From HGM04593 sp045661205 (GTDB lineage: Bacteria; Bacteroidota; Bacteroidia; Bacteroidales; Bacteroidaceae): a DNA stretch of 41,109 nucleotides. The notes beneath the pieces were generated by a model. That model saw nothing but the letters and a program-made list of their open reading frames with translations, was not told where the DNA came from and searched no databases. The translations under genes and the position numbers were made by a program. The stretch lies in the NCBI GenBank assembly GCA_045661205.1, contig JAZRFE010000001.1:1-41109 (forward strand), given 5' to 3'. Shown piece after piece: positions 24,695 to 33,378 of this stretch (the stretch's first letter is position 1; every line of letters starts with the position of its first letter).

Positions 24695-27600
24695 ATGCAG
24701 AAGATTAATATTCCTATTTTGGGACTTACAACGAGCGGTGAAGCGCGCGGTGTTAAAGATGGCGAGTGCATGGTGATGCACAATCTCACAGCCGATGGTG
24801 GTGGCACTAAGGTCATTGCACCTCCCACGCGAGCTACGCTCACCGAGCGTAGCGTAGAGTATTTTCACGAAAAGCCCGAGCGTTGGCTCTATATAAAGTC
24901 GGGTAGTGTGTACGACGAGAATGACAAACTTGTAAACACCCTCGACGGTGACGCTGCCGATGGCTCGGTGAACAGCCTCTCCTTCATGGGAAACATGGTG
25001 GTGATGATTTGTGCCGACGGAGTGCGTTACGCAATCTTCGACGGCGGCTATCGCTATTTGGGTCGTCTGCCCCAAATGCCCGAGCTTAATATTAGCATCA
25101 AGCCGATACATGTAACCACACTCACCGACGAGAAATATTACTCCGACACAGCCGAAATTTCCGAGTCGGACGAGGGGTTGCGATGGAAAAACTCCTCAAA
25201 AGGCTTTTTCGATGAGTGTCTCAGTGCTCTTTACACTCAGGGAGCATTCGTAGACCGCACACTCCTGCGTTGGGCTGCTCGTCTTTTCGATGGCAGCTAC
25301 GTGTGCTACTCTCCCATATATTATGTCGAGGATTCTGATACGCTTATTCAGAATATTGGTTATGGATGGCTGGGACAGAGCCATAATATTGGGCGCGATA
25401 ATATGAACTTTTTCTCTTATCCCCTCAGCCTGTCGGGTGACGACCGCTCAAAATATTTTACCTCGGTGCGAGGCTTCATTCCCTCTTTTCATCTTGAATC
25501 GTACGACTTGAGCCGTTGGAAAGATATTATTGTCTCCATCGACTTTTTTGCCACCCCCTCTATCATGGGGCACGAAAGCCGTAACGATGCTATTAGTGTA
25601 AAGTCCTCCTATCTCGATACAGGAGTCACTCAGGGTGGGGCCAGTGTACAATTGACCTCTATCGAAGGGTACGACTGTTACGAATGGAAGGGAGCAAAGA
25701 AAATTCGCGAAGAGGTTGCCTCCGCCTCGCTTTTCTATAAAATTGCCGAGTTCGACCTCGAGGGAAAGGAGCTGTGGCGCATCGATAAAACCTCTCCCAC
25801 ACAACTTGCCGTTCAGCCGCGTCTGCCCGTGAACGAGCAACCCCACGAACTGAATGCAGCCACCTTTAAATACATATACAATGGCAAGATGCATCTAGGC
25901 GGGGTAAACGAACTTTTTGCCGATGCGTATGACAGCTATCTCTTCTCGGCGCGCACTTCGGAGAAGGTCATACAGATAACCTCGGTAGTAACAATCGCCA
26001 CCGAGCAGGGTGAGCGTCGTGTGGTGACAACCACCGAACAGCCGTCGCTCAGTAAAAAAGTGGATGGAGCCTATATGTTATCGCCACTGTTGCACTATGC
26101 CGATAGTCGTGCCACCAATCTGCGTGTATATGTTGCCTATAAAGATAATCAGCAAGCAACGGTAAAGTACAAAGATTTCCCGCTGACACCCCACAAGAAT
26201 CTCAACCTTGCAACCTTCCTCGGCACTGCCAATATTGCCAGCGACTCATTTGTCGAGATTACAAACACTTTCGACTCACTCTTTGTCGAAGTAGACGGTG
26301 TAAGCAAAGAGAATGCCTTTGTAAAAGCTGTGAAAGAGAATATAAAAGGTCGCGTGGACTATTCCGGTACGTATGTGTTTACATATATGGGTGAGTTTAA
26401 ATGGGACCTCAAGGTGACATTTTTCGATGCCTCGGTTGAAACTATAAAAGATACTTCGCCCTATTCGTATGGCCTTAACCTGCAAAATACCGGTGTATTA
26501 TTGGAATTGACAGTGGGCGGTACAATAACCGTAAATCTGGAGCATGGCATCGGAACGCTCGCCGGTATTAACCCCATCGTGGTAGGTGGCGCGGGGTGGA
26601 ACAACCTAACCTCTGCCGATGCTGACTTCTCTTTCGATGCAAACAACAGACTCACAGGCTTCAGACTGAAAAATATCGAGGAGAACCGCAATTACACTCG
26701 CAAAAATGTGATGCGTGTGTCACAGGTAGATAACCCTCTCTTTTTCCCAGCCAAGAGCACCTACTCATTCGATGCGGATATTGTTGCTCTATGCAGCAAT
26801 ACCGTTGCAGTGTCGCAAGGGCAGTTCGGTCAGCACCCTCTTTACGTCTTTACATCAGAGGGCGTGTGGCTGATGTCTGTCGATGCTTCGGGTGCCGGTA
26901 GCTATCTTGCGCAGATGCTCTGCTCGCGCGAAATTTGTAACAACGCCTCGGGAGTATCTGTCACCACACGCGGAGTGGTGTTCCCCACTACTAAAGGACT
27001 GATGCTGATAAACGGCGGCGAGACGGTAAACCTCTCCGAGTCTCTTGCAGGGCTTGTCACTCCCGAACTTACACCATCTACCGATGTGTTGAGGCGCATT
27101 TGTGGCATTGTGGATAGAGAGAAACTGTGTCATTGCCCGGCATTTCTCGATTATCTCGTAGGAGCTTTTACGGCATTCGATTACAATGCCAATCTCCTCT
27201 ATGTCTGCAACCCCGCTTACGCTTACGTCTATGTCTATAACAATGCTTCAGGTGTGTGGAGCACTGCCGATGGTCGCTACTCGGCAAAGATTGACTACTC
27301 CGACAGGCTTATCTTAGGCAGCGTGGCCGAGAATGGGTATGTGCGTTACAGCTTCAACCGTCACCACGAGCGCGTCGCTGCTGTGCCGGTGCTGTTGGTG
27401 ACACGTTCTTGCTGCCTCTCCTCGTTGGGTTACAAACGCCTCTCCGAATCGGCACTCAGGGGCACTTTTCATGCTGCAAAGTCAGGCTTTTATGTTCTTG
27501 GCAGCCTCGACGGTGTTTCGTGGGTGCTCGTCGGTGGACGCGACTTCTCCAAGGAGTCTCCTACTTTGTGTCGTGATGTTTTTGCCTCCTTTGTCCGTTC

Positions 27601-27712
27601 ACGTGCCTTCCGCTATTTTGCATTTGCTTTTGTGGGCGAGGTTAGGAGCGATGCGCGATTTGCAATCATCGAGGTTGCTGCGCAGAGTGATTTTGAACGC
27701 AAAATACGATAG
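24695..27712 (+). CDS. large phage-structural-like protein, beta-propeller type
   Basis: A 1005-residue protein without signal peptide or membrane segment. The opening (TTSGEARGVKDGECMVMHNL, then GGGTKVIAPP) and the late block (HPLYVFTSEGVWLMSVDASG, later GVVFPTTKGLMLINGG) resemble a large protein of Bacteroidales phages and prophages found with tail genes; this is from memory of the family. Most of the chain is beta-strand with propeller-like blades. No other phage gene, integrase or attachment site is near; both flanks are chromosomal genes with their own terminators. Its codon use looks like its neighbours. I use the ATG at 24695; a TTG 27 bases upstream is in frame but would overlap the possible promoter box. 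A relic, a domesticated protein or an unrelated chromosomal protein are all possible. Confidence 0.6.
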   Translation: MQKINIPILGLTTSGEARGVKDGECMVMHNLTADGGGTKVIAPPTRATLTERSVEYFHEKPERWLYIKSGSVYDENDKLVNTLDGDAADGSVNSLSFMGNMVVMICADGVRYAIFDGGYRYLGRLPQMPELNISIKPIHVTTLTDEKYYSDTAEISESDEGLRWKNSSKGFFDECLSALYTQGAFVDRTLLRWAARLFDGSYVCYSPIYYVEDSDTLIQNIGYGWLGQSHNIGRDNMNFFSYPLSLSGDDRSKYFTSVRGFIPSFHLESYDLSRWKDIIVSIDFFATPSIMGHESRNDAISVKSSYLDTGVTQGGASVQLTSIEGYDCYEWKGAKKIREEVASASLFYKIAEFDLEGKELWRIDKTSPTQLAVQPRLPVNEQPHELNAATFKYIYNGKMHLGGVNELFADAYDSYLFSARTSEKVIQITSVVTIATEQGERRVVTTTEQPSLSKKVDGAYMLSPLLHYADSRATNLRVYVAYKDNQQATVKYKDFPLTPHKNLNLATFLGTANIASDSFVEITNTFDSLFVEVDGVSKENAFVKAVKENIKGRVDYSGTYVFTYMGEFKWDLKVTFFDASVETIKDTSPYSYGLNLQNTGVLLELTVGGTITVNLEHGIGTLAGINPIVVGGAGWNNLTSADADFSFDANNRLTGFRLKNIEENRNYTRKNVMRVSQVDNPLFFPAKSTYSFDADIVALCSNTVAVSQGQFGQHPLYVFTSEGVWLMSVDASGAGSYLAQMLCSREICNNASGVSVTTRGVVFPTTKGLMLINGGETVNLSESLAGLVTPELTPSTDVLRRICGIVDREKLCHCPAFLDYLVGAFTAFDYNANLLYVCNPAYAYVYVYNNASGVWSTADGRYSAKIDYSDRLILGSVAENGYVRYSFNRHHERVAAVPVLLVTRSCCLSSLGYKRLSESALRGTFHAAKSGFYVLGSLDGVSWVLVGGRDFSKESPTLCRDVFASFVRSRAFRYFAFAFVGEVRSDARFAIIEVAAQSDFERKIR

Positions 27713-27716
27713 CTCA

Positions 27717-27760
27717 TAAAAGATTAATGACGACTCATTCGAGTCGTCATTAATCTTTTA
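27717..27760. terminator. two-way terminator between the phage-like gene and the porin
   Basis: A perfect 20-base stem (27717-27736 with 27741-27760) with a four-base loop ATTC. It includes the stop codon of the leftward porin gene. T-rich on both strands. Confidence 0.85.
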
Positions 27761-29290
27761 GAATCTTGCACCTACTGTGAATATTAACTTATTCTGAAAG
27801 TTGGAAACCTTTGTTGCCGGCAGGCTTATCTCCGGGTCGGTGTAGGTAAAGAAGTCAGCATCCTGCATTGCGCATTGATAAGCTGCGTCGAAGTAAAAGC
27901 TTTTGCCACGATAGCCCAATCCCAAAGTAAACAAGTTGGTAGCTTTGGTATTTGTATAGTCGGTGGCAGTTGTTGCCGAACTTGGAGAAATATATTTCCA
28001 CGCATCATCTCTGAATGCCGAGGATATATGGTTATATCCGAAACGCATGCTTAAATTGTCATCGAGTCTCATCTCGGCACCGAGTCTCAGAATGTGCTGG
28101 GTCTTCATATTGCTCTCGAACTCCTCTTCCATTGTCGGCATTTCCGTGCCATCTACATAGTTCATGTTTGCAGTAGAGTAGTCCACAAGTTCATATTCAG
28201 CGTTCAAGGCAAGGAAGTTGTCGAATGTGTATCCTGCGCTTAAGTTCATGCGCCAGGGTGAGGTCATCTCATAGTCCACAATGTAGTCTTCGCCGTAAGC
28301 CTCTGGCCAATATGTTGCCATCTCTCTGTAATTGCCATTATCACCCTCGAGACCTACCATGTATGCACTGCTGTAATCGGTGAGGTCGTAGAAGGTTGGC
28401 AAGTGAAACGCCAGTCCCAAACGGAAAGGTGAATATTCAAACGGGCGCACGATGGCTCCCAACTTGACGTCCACTCCCGAACCTTCGGTTTTTTGCCAAT
28501 TTTCGAGTGTGTATATGGTACCAACATCGTCATACTCGCCATATATTGAGTAACGCTGGTAGTCGATATATTGGTAACCTATTGTCAAACCCAGGTATAG
28601 CCTCTCGTCGATGTTGCACGAAATGTTGAAATCTGTCTGGTCTATGCCGCCTTTGTCCTCGGAGAAGAATGTAGCATCGGTGGGAAGGTATCTTATTGCT
28701 CCGTTATCTTCGAGCAGACCACCGTCACCCGCAAGCAGGGGCAGCCATGCGTAGCGAGGGTTCCAATATGAATCGCTTGTGATGTTTGCAAGGTCGGGCT
28801 GGCAACGGTCAAACAGGTTCTGCATTTGGTACTGTTGCGAGTATAGGTTGTCGCCATTCTCGTCGGTGTACCATCCGTTCATGGCAAACTCTTTGCGGAA
28901 GTTGTTGCGGCGGGTGTAGTTCACACCTATGTTCACGAACTTCAGCGACTCACCGCCTACGTTACCCGAAAATACAATACCTATGTTGTCGAATGAGAAA
29001 TTTGTTTTGTTGCTTTCCACCGAAGAGCCTAAAAAGTCGGCTGTTGTAGAAAGAAAGCCAAGCGAAGCTGTTGCCACAATGTCGTTGCTGCGGTAGATAC
29101 CTATTCCCGCAGGGTTGGATGACATCACCGAAAGGTCGCCTCCCAGTGCGCTCATAGCTCCACCCATTCCCACGAAACGTGCCGTACCCGTAAGCTCGGG
29201 GCTGAACAGCGGTGTTACGTTATATGTGCTTTGTGCATTTATCTGCATCGCTGTTATAATCAGCGCAAATATGTATATCAGTCGTCTCAT
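27758..29290 (-). CDS. outer-membrane porin, OMPP1/FadL/TodX family
   Basis: A 510-residue outer-membrane beta-barrel. A signal peptide of about 19 residues ends QINAQ. Family marks: the early ARFVGMGGAMSALGGDLSVM and SSNPAGIGIYRSND, i.e. the N-terminal hatch motif NPAG, and a C-terminal aromatic end VGARF for barrel insertion. FadL relatives bring hydrophobic molecules through the outer membrane; the substrate here is unknown (Bacteroides homologues are sometimes labelled hemin receptor without proof). It begins 33 bases after the His-rich protein gene and is probably in one transcript with it. Confidence 0.8.
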   Translation of the reverse strand: MRRLIYIFALIITAMQINAQSTYNVTPLFSPELTGTARFVGMGGAMSALGGDLSVMSSNPAGIGIYRSNDIVATASLGFLSTTADFLGSSVESNKTNFSFDNIGIVFSGNVGGESLKFVNIGVNYTRRNNFRKEFAMNGWYTDENGDNLYSQQYQMQNLFDRCQPDLANITSDSYWNPRYAWLPLLAGDGGLLEDNGAIRYLPTDATFFSEDKGGIDQTDFNISCNIDERLYLGLTIGYQYIDYQRYSIYGEYDDVGTIYTLENWQKTEGSGVDVKLGAIVRPFEYSPFRLGLAFHLPTFYDLTDYSSAYMVGLEGDNGNYREMATYWPEAYGEDYIVDYEMTSPWRMNLSAGYTFDNFLALNAEYELVDYSTANMNYVDGTEMPTMEEEFESNMKTQHILRLGAEMRLDDNLSMRFGYNHISSAFRDDAWKYISPSSATTATDYTNTKATNLFTLGLGYRGKSFYFDAAYQCAMQDADFFTYTDPEISLPATKVSNFQNKLIFTVGARF

Positions 29291-29323
29291 ATTCTATATG
29301 TTTTTTGTTTTAATACCTTGCGA

Positions 29324-30625
29324 TTATCTGCGACCTCCACCGCCACGTGAGCCACCGCCACCACTGCGTGAACCTCCTCCGCTGCGTGAACCGCCGCCCG
29401 AGAATCCCGAACTGCGCGATTGGCTGCCTATCGATGAACGTGAACCGCTGCTTCTGTTACTGCTGTTGCTGCTGCGCGACACCGATGAACGGTTGCTGGT
29501 GCTCTTGTTGCTGTTGCTTCTAATGCTCTCTTTTTGCTGAGTTGTGCTGCGTGAAGTACGTTCAACGGTACCTTTCTTCTCTTCGCGTACATTCTTGTTC
29601 ACCTTTGTTGCATTGTTAGTGCGTGTTGCATTATTGGTACGTTCAACATTGCTTGTGCGTGTGCGCTCGGTTGTGACTCCGTTGCGTGTTACATTGTTGC
29701 GTGTACTGCTTGGGCGGTTATATACGCGCTCCACCTTGTCGGCCTGGCGTACTGTGCGACCACTTTGTGTCGATGCATTTCTGTTGTTGCGTGCCACTGT
29801 TTCTGCGCGAACACTGTTGTTGGCTCTTGCTGGGCCCGATGCGCGAGGTACATAATTTCCGCGACTGCCACCGTTGCGGTCAGAATATATGGCATTGCGA
29901 TAGCCTCCGTTGAAAGCGTGTCGCCAACTGTTTCCTGCAAAATGGTGTCCGTAATGATGGTGGTGGCCTCCTATGTGGTAGTGGGGGTAGTACCAATGAT
30001 GATGGTGATGATGACCCCAATTCCAATACCACGATGAGTAGCCCCATCCGAATGACAAGCCCCATCCGCAGCCCCAATTCCAGCTCCACGAGGGCGAGTA
30101 GTACCAGGGCGAATAGTATGTCGTATATCCGTAATCGGTATAAACATCCCAGTAGATGCCGTCGTCGTAGATGGTCCAGTTGTTGAGTCCGCTGTTGTAT
30201 ACAACATCCCAATAGAGGGGGCTGCTAAGCATCACAGCTCTGCGGGGGCTGTGGAAACGTACTATGCGGCTCGAGTATGTGTAGTCATCGGCCGGCTCGT
30301 CGCTGTACTCCTGTTCGTTGCTATATTCATACTCCTCCTCGGCATACTCCTGCTCGTTAGTGTAGGTAGGTGTCGAGCGACGATTATATTCATCCTCGTC
30401 CATGCCGTTCACAATGTTGCTCTTTTTGGCAACTCTCACGACATTAGTACTATTCTGAGGCGTTGCGACTGTTGCGGGTGCAACCTTTACTGCACCGCTG
30501 CTTGTCGTCACCTTTACCTCTTTCTGCGCCTGTTTCTTTTTGGGTACATAATACAAATCATCGAATTGTGCCATTGTGCCCATCGGAAGAATGGCCATCA
30601 TCAATATAAAAATAATCTGTTTCAT
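29324..30625 (-). CDS. secreted low-complexity His/Trp/Tyr- and Arg/Gly/Ser-rich protein
   Basis: A 433-residue exported protein with four zones. First, a signal peptide (about 1-20, ending MGTMAQ). Second, an acidic Glu/Tyr stretch (about 90-120). Third, an aromatic zone starting SPLYWDVVYNSGLNNW and full of Trp, Tyr and Gly, which contains a run of six His followed by further His clusters (about 205-235). Fourth, a tail rich in Arg, Asn, Ser and Gly that ends in repeated GGGSRS units. Similar proteins occur in Bacteroidales, but I know no function. The His clusters suggest metal binding; the basic tail suggests binding to acidic polymers. I prefer the ATG at 30625 since it opens the signal peptide. 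Followed by the porin gene. Confidence 0.75.
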   Translation of the reverse strand: MKQIIFILMMAILPMGTMAQFDDLYYVPKKKQAQKEVKVTTSSGAVKVAPATVATPQNSTNVVRVAKKSNIVNGMDEDEYNRRSTPTYTNEQEYAEEEYEYSNEQEYSDEPADDYTYSSRIVRFHSPRRAVMLSSPLYWDVVYNSGLNNWTIYDDGIYWDVYTDYGYTTYYSPWYYSPSWSWNWGCGWGLSFGWGYSSWYWNWGHHHHHHWYYPHYHIGGHHHHYGHHFAGNSWRHAFNGGYRNAIYSDRNGGSRGNYVPRASGPARANNSVRAETVARNNRNASTQSGRTVRQADKVERVYNRPSSTRNNVTRNGVTTERTRTSNVERTNNATRTNNATKVNKNVREEKKGTVERTSRSTTQQKESIRSNSNKSTSNRSSVSRSSNSSNRSSGSRSSIGSQSRSSGFSGGGSRSGGGSRSGGGGSRGGGGRR

Positions 30626-30675
30626 ATATCCTTTGTTTTTTATTCTGTTAATGACTAAATGCAATATTCACGTTA

Positions 30676-30683
30676 CAAAGATA
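30676..30683 (-). promoter_or_regulatory. candidate -7 box for the His-rich protein-porin operon
   Basis: On the minus strand this reads TATCTTTG, a full match to TAnnTTTG, about 50 bases before the ATG at 30625. No good -33 TTG. Confidence 0.4.
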
Positions 30684-30737
30684 GCCACTATTTTTGTGTG
30701 AAAAAGGGGATTTTTCCTAAATGGCGAGGGAAATTCC

Positions 30738-33242
30738 CTATATTGCATATTTCCCTTCTTCCTCTTCCTCTATGATTATTTCCAATATGCCCACTGCTGC
30801 ATCCTTCTGCGGGGTAGCATATATGCGCAGTTTGTCAGTGTCGGTCAGCGTCTTTGTACAGGCCTTGTTGAAACAGTCGCCTTTAGTGCCATACTCATTT
30901 ACTACAACGTCAGTATATTGGTCATAGGCTAATGGCCTTTCGACGCGCCATTTTACGGGCAGTTTTACTCCTTTGTTGTCGTCGTACCAATAGACTGCAA
31001 TCGATTTTATACACATTCTCTTTTTTAAGGTAATATCTATCTGTTGCTCCTGTCCCACGCGTGGCCAGCTTGTCCAACGGGGAATGCTTGTATCGGCTGA
31101 ATTTGCCGGCAGCTTGCCGTCTGCTATTGCATATTCACTGTCGTTGGTGTATGTATATGTGGTTCTAACATCGGCAATGTTGCCTGTGAACATGGGTGTG
31201 TTTTTGCGCACGGTGGCAGCGTCGCGCGCAAACCATACGTTCATCTGTTTATAGTTACCGCGGTTGTTCCACGCATAGTAGGGAATAAGCTTCAGTTCGT
31301 CCTGCTCCTCGTATGTATCGGTTGCAACGGTTGCGTTAATCTCTATCGTGGGAATATTTTTCAATTTGCCCTCGGTGGGTATGTTTATATACTCTTTTGT
31401 CTCTGTGTCCACAATAAAATATTGCGATACGGGGAAACTGTTGTCGGCCTCTTCAGCGCAATAAACAAGCGGGCCGCGTGTGATGCAGACTCGGTTGCTG
31501 TCGGCCTTTACACGCTCGTCGGCTGTTGAAAAACGCATAGACATTGGCAGGTCAAGCTCCACCTTGTCGCCGCTTTTCCATTTGCGGCAGATGGGCAGGA
31601 ATCCGTCTATTGCTTTTTCTTTTATGCTTTTTCCGTTTATTGTGGCTGTTGCAATGCCCTCAGCCTTGTCTGCGTATTTGTAAAGTGCGCCCGCAACGAA
31701 GCTGCTGTCGCCGCACCATGTGGGTATGCGCATCCATAGTGTAAATTCCTTACCCTCGCTGTCGGGTGTAACCTCTATCGTCACTTTGCCCTCGAATGGG
31801 TAGTTGGTCTTTTGTTCAAGTTTCACATTGCCGTTTTTTAGTGGAATCTCCACGTTGCTGCCTGCGTACAGTGCGCAGAAAATATCATCGTCGGTGTGAG
31901 AATATATCATTCCTGATATTTGCGGAATAAGGCGTGCGAGGTTCGAGGGGCAACATGCTGTGCCGAACCATGGCTTGCGACCACCATAAGCTACGTTGAA
32001 GTGTTTGCGTCCGTCGCTTTCCAACGGATTCACGTAGAAGAACAGGTTGCCTTCGAGGTTGACACCTGCAAGTACATTGTTGTAGAGCGATACTTCGGCA
32101 ACGTCTACATATTTTGCGTCGCCAGACATCAGGAACATGCGGTAGTTGAAAAGTACATTGCCCACTGCCGCACATGTCTCATTATATGTATCTTTGTTGG
32201 GAAGCACATAGTCGGGACCGAATCCTTCAATGTTGCGCACAGCTCCCAAGCCTCCGGTGATGTGCATCTTTTTATCCACAATGTCGTGCCATATTGCCTC
32301 GAGGGCAGGAATAAGTGTAGTGTCTCCGGCGATGGCTGCAACGTCTGCCATTCCCGAGTAAAGATATGTTGCGCGCACCGAGTGCCCCACAGCTGTCTTT
32401 TGTTCGCGTACGGGCAGATGTTGCTGGGCGTAGTCGGCCTTTCTTTCGTATTTCCCGTCTGTTTGGAAGGATACTCCGCGTATGTCGATGAAGCGTTTGG
32501 CCATGTTCAGGTAAAGGGTGTCGCCGGTCACACGGTACATTTTTACAAGTGCAAGCTCAATCTCTTCGTGTCCCGGTGCTTGGTTAATAGGCTTGCCGTC
32601 GTTGTAGGCAGCGTCACCTTCGAAGAATACCTTGTTTATGTGTCGCGCGCTCTTTTCGGCAACGTCCAGCCATTTGCGCTTGCCGGTTGCTTGGTAATAG
32701 GCTATTGCACCCTCGTACATGTGTCCCATGTTGTAAAGTTCGTGGCTGAAAAGCACATTTGAGTAGGGCTTGTCGCCTGTGCCCCATTTGTTATTGGGAT
32801 TGCGCATCCATTCGGCTACTTGGTGATATTCGTATAGATAACCATCGTCGGCCTGTGCCTCGGCAATTACGTCTATAATTTCATCCATCTGCTTTTCGAG
32901 AGCCCCGTCCTTTTCGAGCGTGAGCAGATAGGCTGCTCCCTCCATCACCTTGAAAAGGTCGGATGATACATACAGAGCAAGTGGTATGAGCTTTTCCTCT
33001 TTTTCGCCTTTTCTGTATGCAGCCGTACGTCGCAAATTTTCCACCGCTGTCTCGGTCTTTTGCAATGCAAAGGGCACGAGTGTCTTTTTCTGTATTTGCA
33101 GGCGTGGCAACCAAAAGTTGTCATTCAGGGTGACTTTCTCAAACGATACGGGGGTGAGTGCCTCGTCCACTTTTGCAACGTTGTTGCATGCTGCAAAGGT
33201 TGCGGATAAGAGTGTTGCAGTTAGTAATTTGCCTATTTTCAT
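30738..33242 (-). CDS. glycoside hydrolase family 127 (beta-L-arabinofuranosidase-like) lipoprotein
   Basis: GH127 (formerly DUF1680) enzymes remove beta-L-arabinofuranose or related rare sugars from plant glycans with a cysteine nucleophile held by zinc. The 834-residue protein has a lipobox (ATFAAC, Cys19), an (alpha/alpha)6 domain (about 35-450) and beta-sandwich domains. All key residues are present: acid/base Glu339, zinc ligands Glu355 and Cys357 (YNETC), and Cys430-Cys431 (TACCPSN), of which Cys430 is the expected nucleophile. About 145 C-terminal residues (from ~690) look like an added galactose-binding/discoidin-type sandwich. No SusC/SusD genes are adjacent. The very end is acidic (IIIEEEEEG). 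Confidence 0.9.
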   Translation of the reverse strand: MKIGKLLTATLLSATFAACNNVAKVDEALTPVSFEKVTLNDNFWLPRLQIQKKTLVPFALQKTETAVENLRRTAAYRKGEKEEKLIPLALYVSSDLFKVMEGAAYLLTLEKDGALEKQMDEIIDVIAEAQADDGYLYEYHQVAEWMRNPNNKWGTGDKPYSNVLFSHELYNMGHMYEGAIAYYQATGKRKWLDVAEKSARHINKVFFEGDAAYNDGKPINQAPGHEEIELALVKMYRVTGDTLYLNMAKRFIDIRGVSFQTDGKYERKADYAQQHLPVREQKTAVGHSVRATYLYSGMADVAAIAGDTTLIPALEAIWHDIVDKKMHITGGLGAVRNIEGFGPDYVLPNKDTYNETCAAVGNVLFNYRMFLMSGDAKYVDVAEVSLYNNVLAGVNLEGNLFFYVNPLESDGRKHFNVAYGGRKPWFGTACCPSNLARLIPQISGMIYSHTDDDIFCALYAGSNVEIPLKNGNVKLEQKTNYPFEGKVTIEVTPDSEGKEFTLWMRIPTWCGDSSFVAGALYKYADKAEGIATATINGKSIKEKAIDGFLPICRKWKSGDKVELDLPMSMRFSTADERVKADSNRVCITRGPLVYCAEEADNSFPVSQYFIVDTETKEYINIPTEGKLKNIPTIEINATVATDTYEEQDELKLIPYYAWNNRGNYKQMNVWFARDAATVRKNTPMFTGNIADVRTTYTYTNDSEYAIADGKLPANSADTSIPRWTSWPRVGQEQQIDITLKKRMCIKSIAVYWYDDNKGVKLPVKWRVERPLAYDQYTDVVVNEYGTKGDCFNKACTKTLTDTDKLRIYATPQKDAAVGILEIIIEEEEEGKYAI

Positions 33243-33295
33243 TGTGCTTGCTTTTTATGAAGTTATGTTGTGCGATGCCTTTTTTCACCTCTCTG

Positions 33296-33303
33296 CAAAG
33301 TTA
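33296..33303 (-). promoter_or_regulatory. candidate -7 box for the GH127 gene
   Basis: On the minus strand this reads TAACTTTG, matching TAnnTTTG, 54 bases before the ATG at 33242. No clear -33 element. Confidence 0.4.
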
Positions 33304-33378
33304 TCTTTTTTTGCGCAAGTGAACTAAAAAAGATGAACGATGTTTCTTCTGAAAGAAACTTTTGAAACATTTTTGATT

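Noticed and set aside
29970..30020. Run of six His codons as a cloning tag artefact
   Set aside because: It sits inside a longer native zone with several more His clusters and aromatic residues, with no vector sequence around it.
30689..30696. Plus-strand TATTTTTG promoter box
   Set aside because: It would drive only antisense RNA into the 3' end of the GH127 gene. AT-rich gaps give such matches by chance.
33340..33378. Upstream ATG of the YhiM-like gene
   Set aside because: The E. coli protein starts at the position of the ATG at 33379. The extra stretch can form alternative hairpins (GTTTCT with AGAAAC) and looks like leader RNA.
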